Positions 62,133 to 64,000 of a stretch of 64,000 nt of DNA are shown here, one piece after another. Position 1 is the stretch's first letter; every line of letters begins with the position of its first letter. The translations under genes were made by a program, and so were the position numbers. The DNA comes from Gammaproteobacteria bacterium UBA2675 (GTDB lineage: Bacteria; Pseudomonadota; Gammaproteobacteria; Pseudomonadales; Pseudohongiellaceae). Below the pieces are notes generated by a model. That model was not told the origin of the DNA. It was given only the letters and a program-made list of their open reading frames with translations, and did not search any database. Location: assembly GCA_002354805.1 (NCBI GenBank), contig DEMH01000009.1:1114311-1178310 (forward strand), given 5' to 3'.

Positions 62133-62345
62133 TTACACCCTTTGCACGTGCAGCTGAAATGTGTCGTATGTAGAATTAGACTTGGCATATTTTTGATCGA
62201 AATCGACCTCATCCAGACCATATAATTGGCCAGTCTCTGCAATCGCTGCGCTCAAATTTACGGCATTAGCCGGTTCAAAAAGGCCTAGGTGACTATTAAT
62301 GAGTTTAACTGCCGAAACACTCAGTCGATACTCATTGTTGCTCAT
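62133..62345 (-). CDS. Small hypothetical protein, 70 residues
   Basis: The ATG at 62345 has AGGAG eight bases upstream, which decides it over the longer frame reaching 62483. 70 residues, mixed charge, no membrane segment: MSNNEYRLSVSAVKLINSHL opens it. No family recognised. It stands between the DMT transporter and the DUF2933 remnant, in the same orientation. Confidence 0.55.
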   Translation of the reverse strand: MSNNEYRLSVSAVKLINSHLGLFEPANAVNLSAAIAETGQLYGLDEVDFDQKYAKSNSTYDTFQLHVQRV

Positions 62346-62434
62346 TGTCAGGCTCCTGGAAGCTAGCTTGATCGATATCCGGAACACAAAACGGTAACCC
62401 AGATAGGGAAGCCATGATTTTTCAGGTATCACGA

Positions 62435-62728
62435 TCACAGTTTTAGATCCACTTGCCTGCGTTTTTCTTCCATGCGGCGGCAAGAAGCCTCTTCTTCATT
62501 TTGGTGATTATGCCCAACGTTGGCATGATCATGATCGTGCGCATCGCAGTGTGCCTTGTGCATGCAGATGTGCATCAGTGGGCAATGCGGCATAATCATC
62601 AAAGGCAGATACTGAAGGACTTGGCGCCATGTTCAGCGAAGATAAAGCATAGCACTGCACCTACGAGAATGCTCGTTGTAATGCCGTGTAGACTGTGATC
62701 ATCACCCTATATTTGGTCTTTTTTTCAT
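62435..62728 (-). pseudogene. Frameshifted DUF2933-like copper-island membrane protein
   Basis: No single frame covers it, but two frames read in order reproduce the DUF2933 layout. Upstream frame: SILVGAVLCFIFAEH, the first helix and the EH motif. Downstream frame (opening at ATG 62599 or a little before, ending at 62435): YLPLMIMPHCPLMHICMHK, then a His-rich tail HCDAHDHDHANVGHNH. A single missing T just after the EH codons (CAT[T]GG) would join them as E-H-W-R-Q-V-L-Q-Y-L-P. The 5' end from ATG 62728 needs one further shift near a GGG run. It may be a decayed gene or a sequencing error. DUF2933 proteins are common in copper and mercury islands. Confidence 0.7.
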
Positions 62729-63132
62729 AGAATATTTTCTATATGGTCCATTAGACGGGGTTTTCACTTTGGTATCAAATCCGTCATATAGACTATATCC
62801 AGCCTCACCCGCTTTGGACGCAAAAATTACCGATCACCGACAGGGAGTTGGTGTTCATGGCAATCGTCCCCCCCCCGATCATGGAATGTATCAGCCCTTG
62901 GTATGTTTCATTTTGTGAACTACAAAGCTTTGTCTAAGGCGTCAGTCAAGGTCCATTAAGCCTTAACTACAATTTAGAAATCGGACGCTGTAGAAAGGTC
63001 TGCCATACCTGCCCTTCGTGTAGGCTTAGAGACTGCGATTCCCCAATGTGCCGAAGATTTTGTTGTGTGAAGGAGGAAGTCGCCAATTCGGCATCTCGAA
63101 AGCACATTACGTTGAGAACCTGTTGGTCGCTT
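62729..63132. other. 404-bp spacer without a recognisable gene
   Basis: It holds a run of nine C at 62868-62876 and no open frame with support on either strand. It lies between the DUF2933 remnant and the glutaredoxin-MauE gene, both on the minus strand. The base composition is AT-rich on the left and mixed on the right. It is likely decayed sequence. Confidence 0.5.
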
Positions 63133-63885
63133 CTATCCTAGAGTGCTATGCTTGACAAGCATCCATACCCCCATGCCGAGCATCATGAGGTTTTCCGTGA
63201 GTGATATAAAACCCAATGGCACATTGCTTTCGCCTCCGACGCAAGCACATTTGAGTTCTCGTTTCTCAATATAGACGGCTTTAAAAACCGAGATGGCACC
63301 TACTGTGCCTATGACCAAGGCGATGGGGATCGAAACAAAGTTTAGCACCCCGGCAATCATAAGCACGCCGGCAATACCCTCTCCGTAGGGGTATACGTAC
63401 CCGTACGGTACCCATTTTTGGGCTAGAAGATCATAGTTAAGGAACATGGTCGAAAAACTTTCCACATCCCGAATCTTTAGATACGCAAGAGCACACATTG
63501 AAAACGCGATGAACCATTCAAAAGTGCGTAGGGACAGCCATTGTCCTTCAGCGATCGAAGCTGCTCCCAATGCCATCAGGAAAGTAGTGGTAAAAAGGCT
63601 GATAACAGGCCAATAAGTTGTTTCGTCCTCATCTGTGGGTTCTTTACCAAAATAAGTCTGTAGTTCATCATAACCACCAATCCGGGCGCCATCGATAAAT
63701 GTCTGTGGGGTGGTATCTACATCGTGTTCGGCCTTGAATGCCTCGATTTCTTCCCGGTCTTTTAAGTGGTGGTCTTCCACCTGAAGTCCTTGAGTTTTCA
63801 GTAGGTGTTTCGATTTTAAGCCGTAAGGACACACATGGTCCTCCGTTACCATTCGGTACAGTTCAGCTGTCTTGGAGTCTGACAT
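63133..63885 (-). CDS. Glutaredoxin-MauE fusion membrane protein
   Basis: 250 residues from ATG 63885, which has AAGGAGG seven bases upstream. Residues 1-80 are a glutaredoxin-like domain with VTEDHVCPYGLKSK (the second active-site Cys is replaced by Gly, so it is CPYG) and TTPQTFIDGARIGGYDEL, the glutathione-binding loop. Residues 95-250 form a MauE/DoxX-type domain of about four helices with LKCACVGG, a conserved Cys pair. Similar glutaredoxin-MauE fusions occur in metal islands and probably reduce disulfides across the membrane. With a monothiol site it would act on glutathionylated proteins rather than as a dithiol reductase. Confidence 0.85.
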   Translation of the reverse strand: MSDSKTAELYRMVTEDHVCPYGLKSKHLLKTQGLQVEDHHLKDREEIEAFKAEHDVDTTPQTFIDGARIGGYDELQTYFGKEPTDEDETTYWPVISLFTTTFLMALGAASIAEGQWLSLRTFEWFIAFSMCALAYLKIRDVESFSTMFLNYDLLAQKWVPYGYVYPYGEGIAGVLMIAGVLNFVSIPIALVIGTVGAISVFKAVYIEKRELKCACVGGESNVPLGFISLTENLMMLGMGVWMLVKHSTLG

Positions 63886-63929
63886 TTGTGATTCCTCCTT
63901 GTTCGACTGACTTAGCAGAATAAATAGTG

Positions 63930-63977
63930 TTAAGACGGCTTAAACAGCCTGATTATAACGATTTTATTCCGTCTTAA
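63930..63977 (-). promoter_or_regulatory. Candidate repressor operator and promoter of the glutaredoxin-MauE gene
   Basis: Half-sites TTAAGACGG (63930-63938) and CCGTCTTAA (63969-63977) form a perfect 9-bp inverted repeat with a 30-base centre. On the minus strand the right half overlaps where a -35 should lie, and an exact TATAAT sits at 63957-63952, about 11 bases from the half-site. The left half falls just downstream of the expected transcription start. A small palindrome GGCT-TAAAC-AGCC lies at 63937-63949. Confidence 0.6.
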
Positions 63978-64000
63978 ACGAGTTATAACTGAATCTGGTG

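Noticed and set aside
62453..62698. 81-residue plus-strand frame
   Set aside because: It is antisense to the DUF2933 remnant. The minus strand shows CPLMHICMHK and the His-rich tail, which explain the region better.

Overview
The window reads as chromosomal DNA of a halotolerant, probably marine, aerobic gammaproteobacterium. Supporting points are a complete ectoine pathway (ectABC), a FlgO-family lipoprotein, a TAXI-type TRAP transporter, an FPR-type ferredoxin-NADP reductase, an MMPL exporter with LolA-like and DUF1302 partners, and a gammaproteobacterial-looking tRNA-Arg. I cannot name the genus; the gene mix would fit an oligotrophic marine lineage, but that is a guess. No rRNA, CRISPR array, phage or intact insertion sequence was recognised.

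Layout. 1-8.0 kb (all minus): the 3' part of an envelope operon (TM2 protein, DUF58, transglutaminase TgpA running off the left edge), a fused TRAP permease with its TAXI binding lipoprotein, and two small lipoproteins (one FlgO family). 8.3-13.1 kb: two SLC13-type permeases with cytosolic RCK_C domains around a secreted NIPSNAP protein. 13.2-23.4 kb (minus): an M16 peptidase followed by a tightly overlapped cassette of ABC ATPase, ABC permease, two-PDZ lipoprotein and two secreted FG-GAP proteins, with ferredoxin reductase upstream. 23.6-30.3 kb: a dicarboxylate/amino-acid symporter, then an MMPL/LolA-like/DUF1302 trio and a DUF4156 lipoprotein. 30.5-33.0 kb (plus): an SDR that has lost its catalytic Tyr/Lys, a nitroreductase, a pseudo-receiver and a membrane protein. 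33.1-35.6 kb: ectABC with a recognisable sigma-70 promoter. 35.8-42.3 kb: a secreted cytochrome c-PQQ dehydrogenase, an M48 peptidase with tetratricopeptide-like tail, and a CHASE-PAS-PAS-GGDEF diguanylate cyclase. A tRNA-Arg(TCG) follows.

From just after the tRNA to the right edge (42.7-64 kb) the content is a copper-handling island. cusR-cusS, a small Cys/His/Met-rich secreted protein and cusC-cusB-cusA are transcribed leftward. copA-copB-copC-copD are transcribed rightward from the same 199-bp intergenic region, which carries a perfect ATTACA-N4-TGTAAT dyad. CusB carries both an N-terminal heavy-metal-binding motif and a fused C-terminal CusF-like copper chaperone domain, and CusA keeps the three methionines that bind Cu(I)/Ag(I). 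Together these would sense periplasmic copper (CusS/CusR), oxidise or bind it (CopA, CopC), move it (CopB, CopD) and expel it (CusCBA). Past copD lie an amino-acid permease and several small proteins typical of metal islands: a ferritin-like helical protein, an ATP-grasp-like protein, a DUF5676 protein, a frameshifted DUF2933 remnant not previously open as one frame, and a glutaredoxin-MauE fusion. This end looks more AT-rich and more eroded than the left two thirds.

The observations I would follow first are the five-gene ABC/PDZ/FG-GAP cassette (an apparently undescribed envelope system), the catalytically atypical SDR, the decayed DUF2933 gene, and the candidate operators upstream of copA/cusR and of the glutaredoxin-MauE gene.
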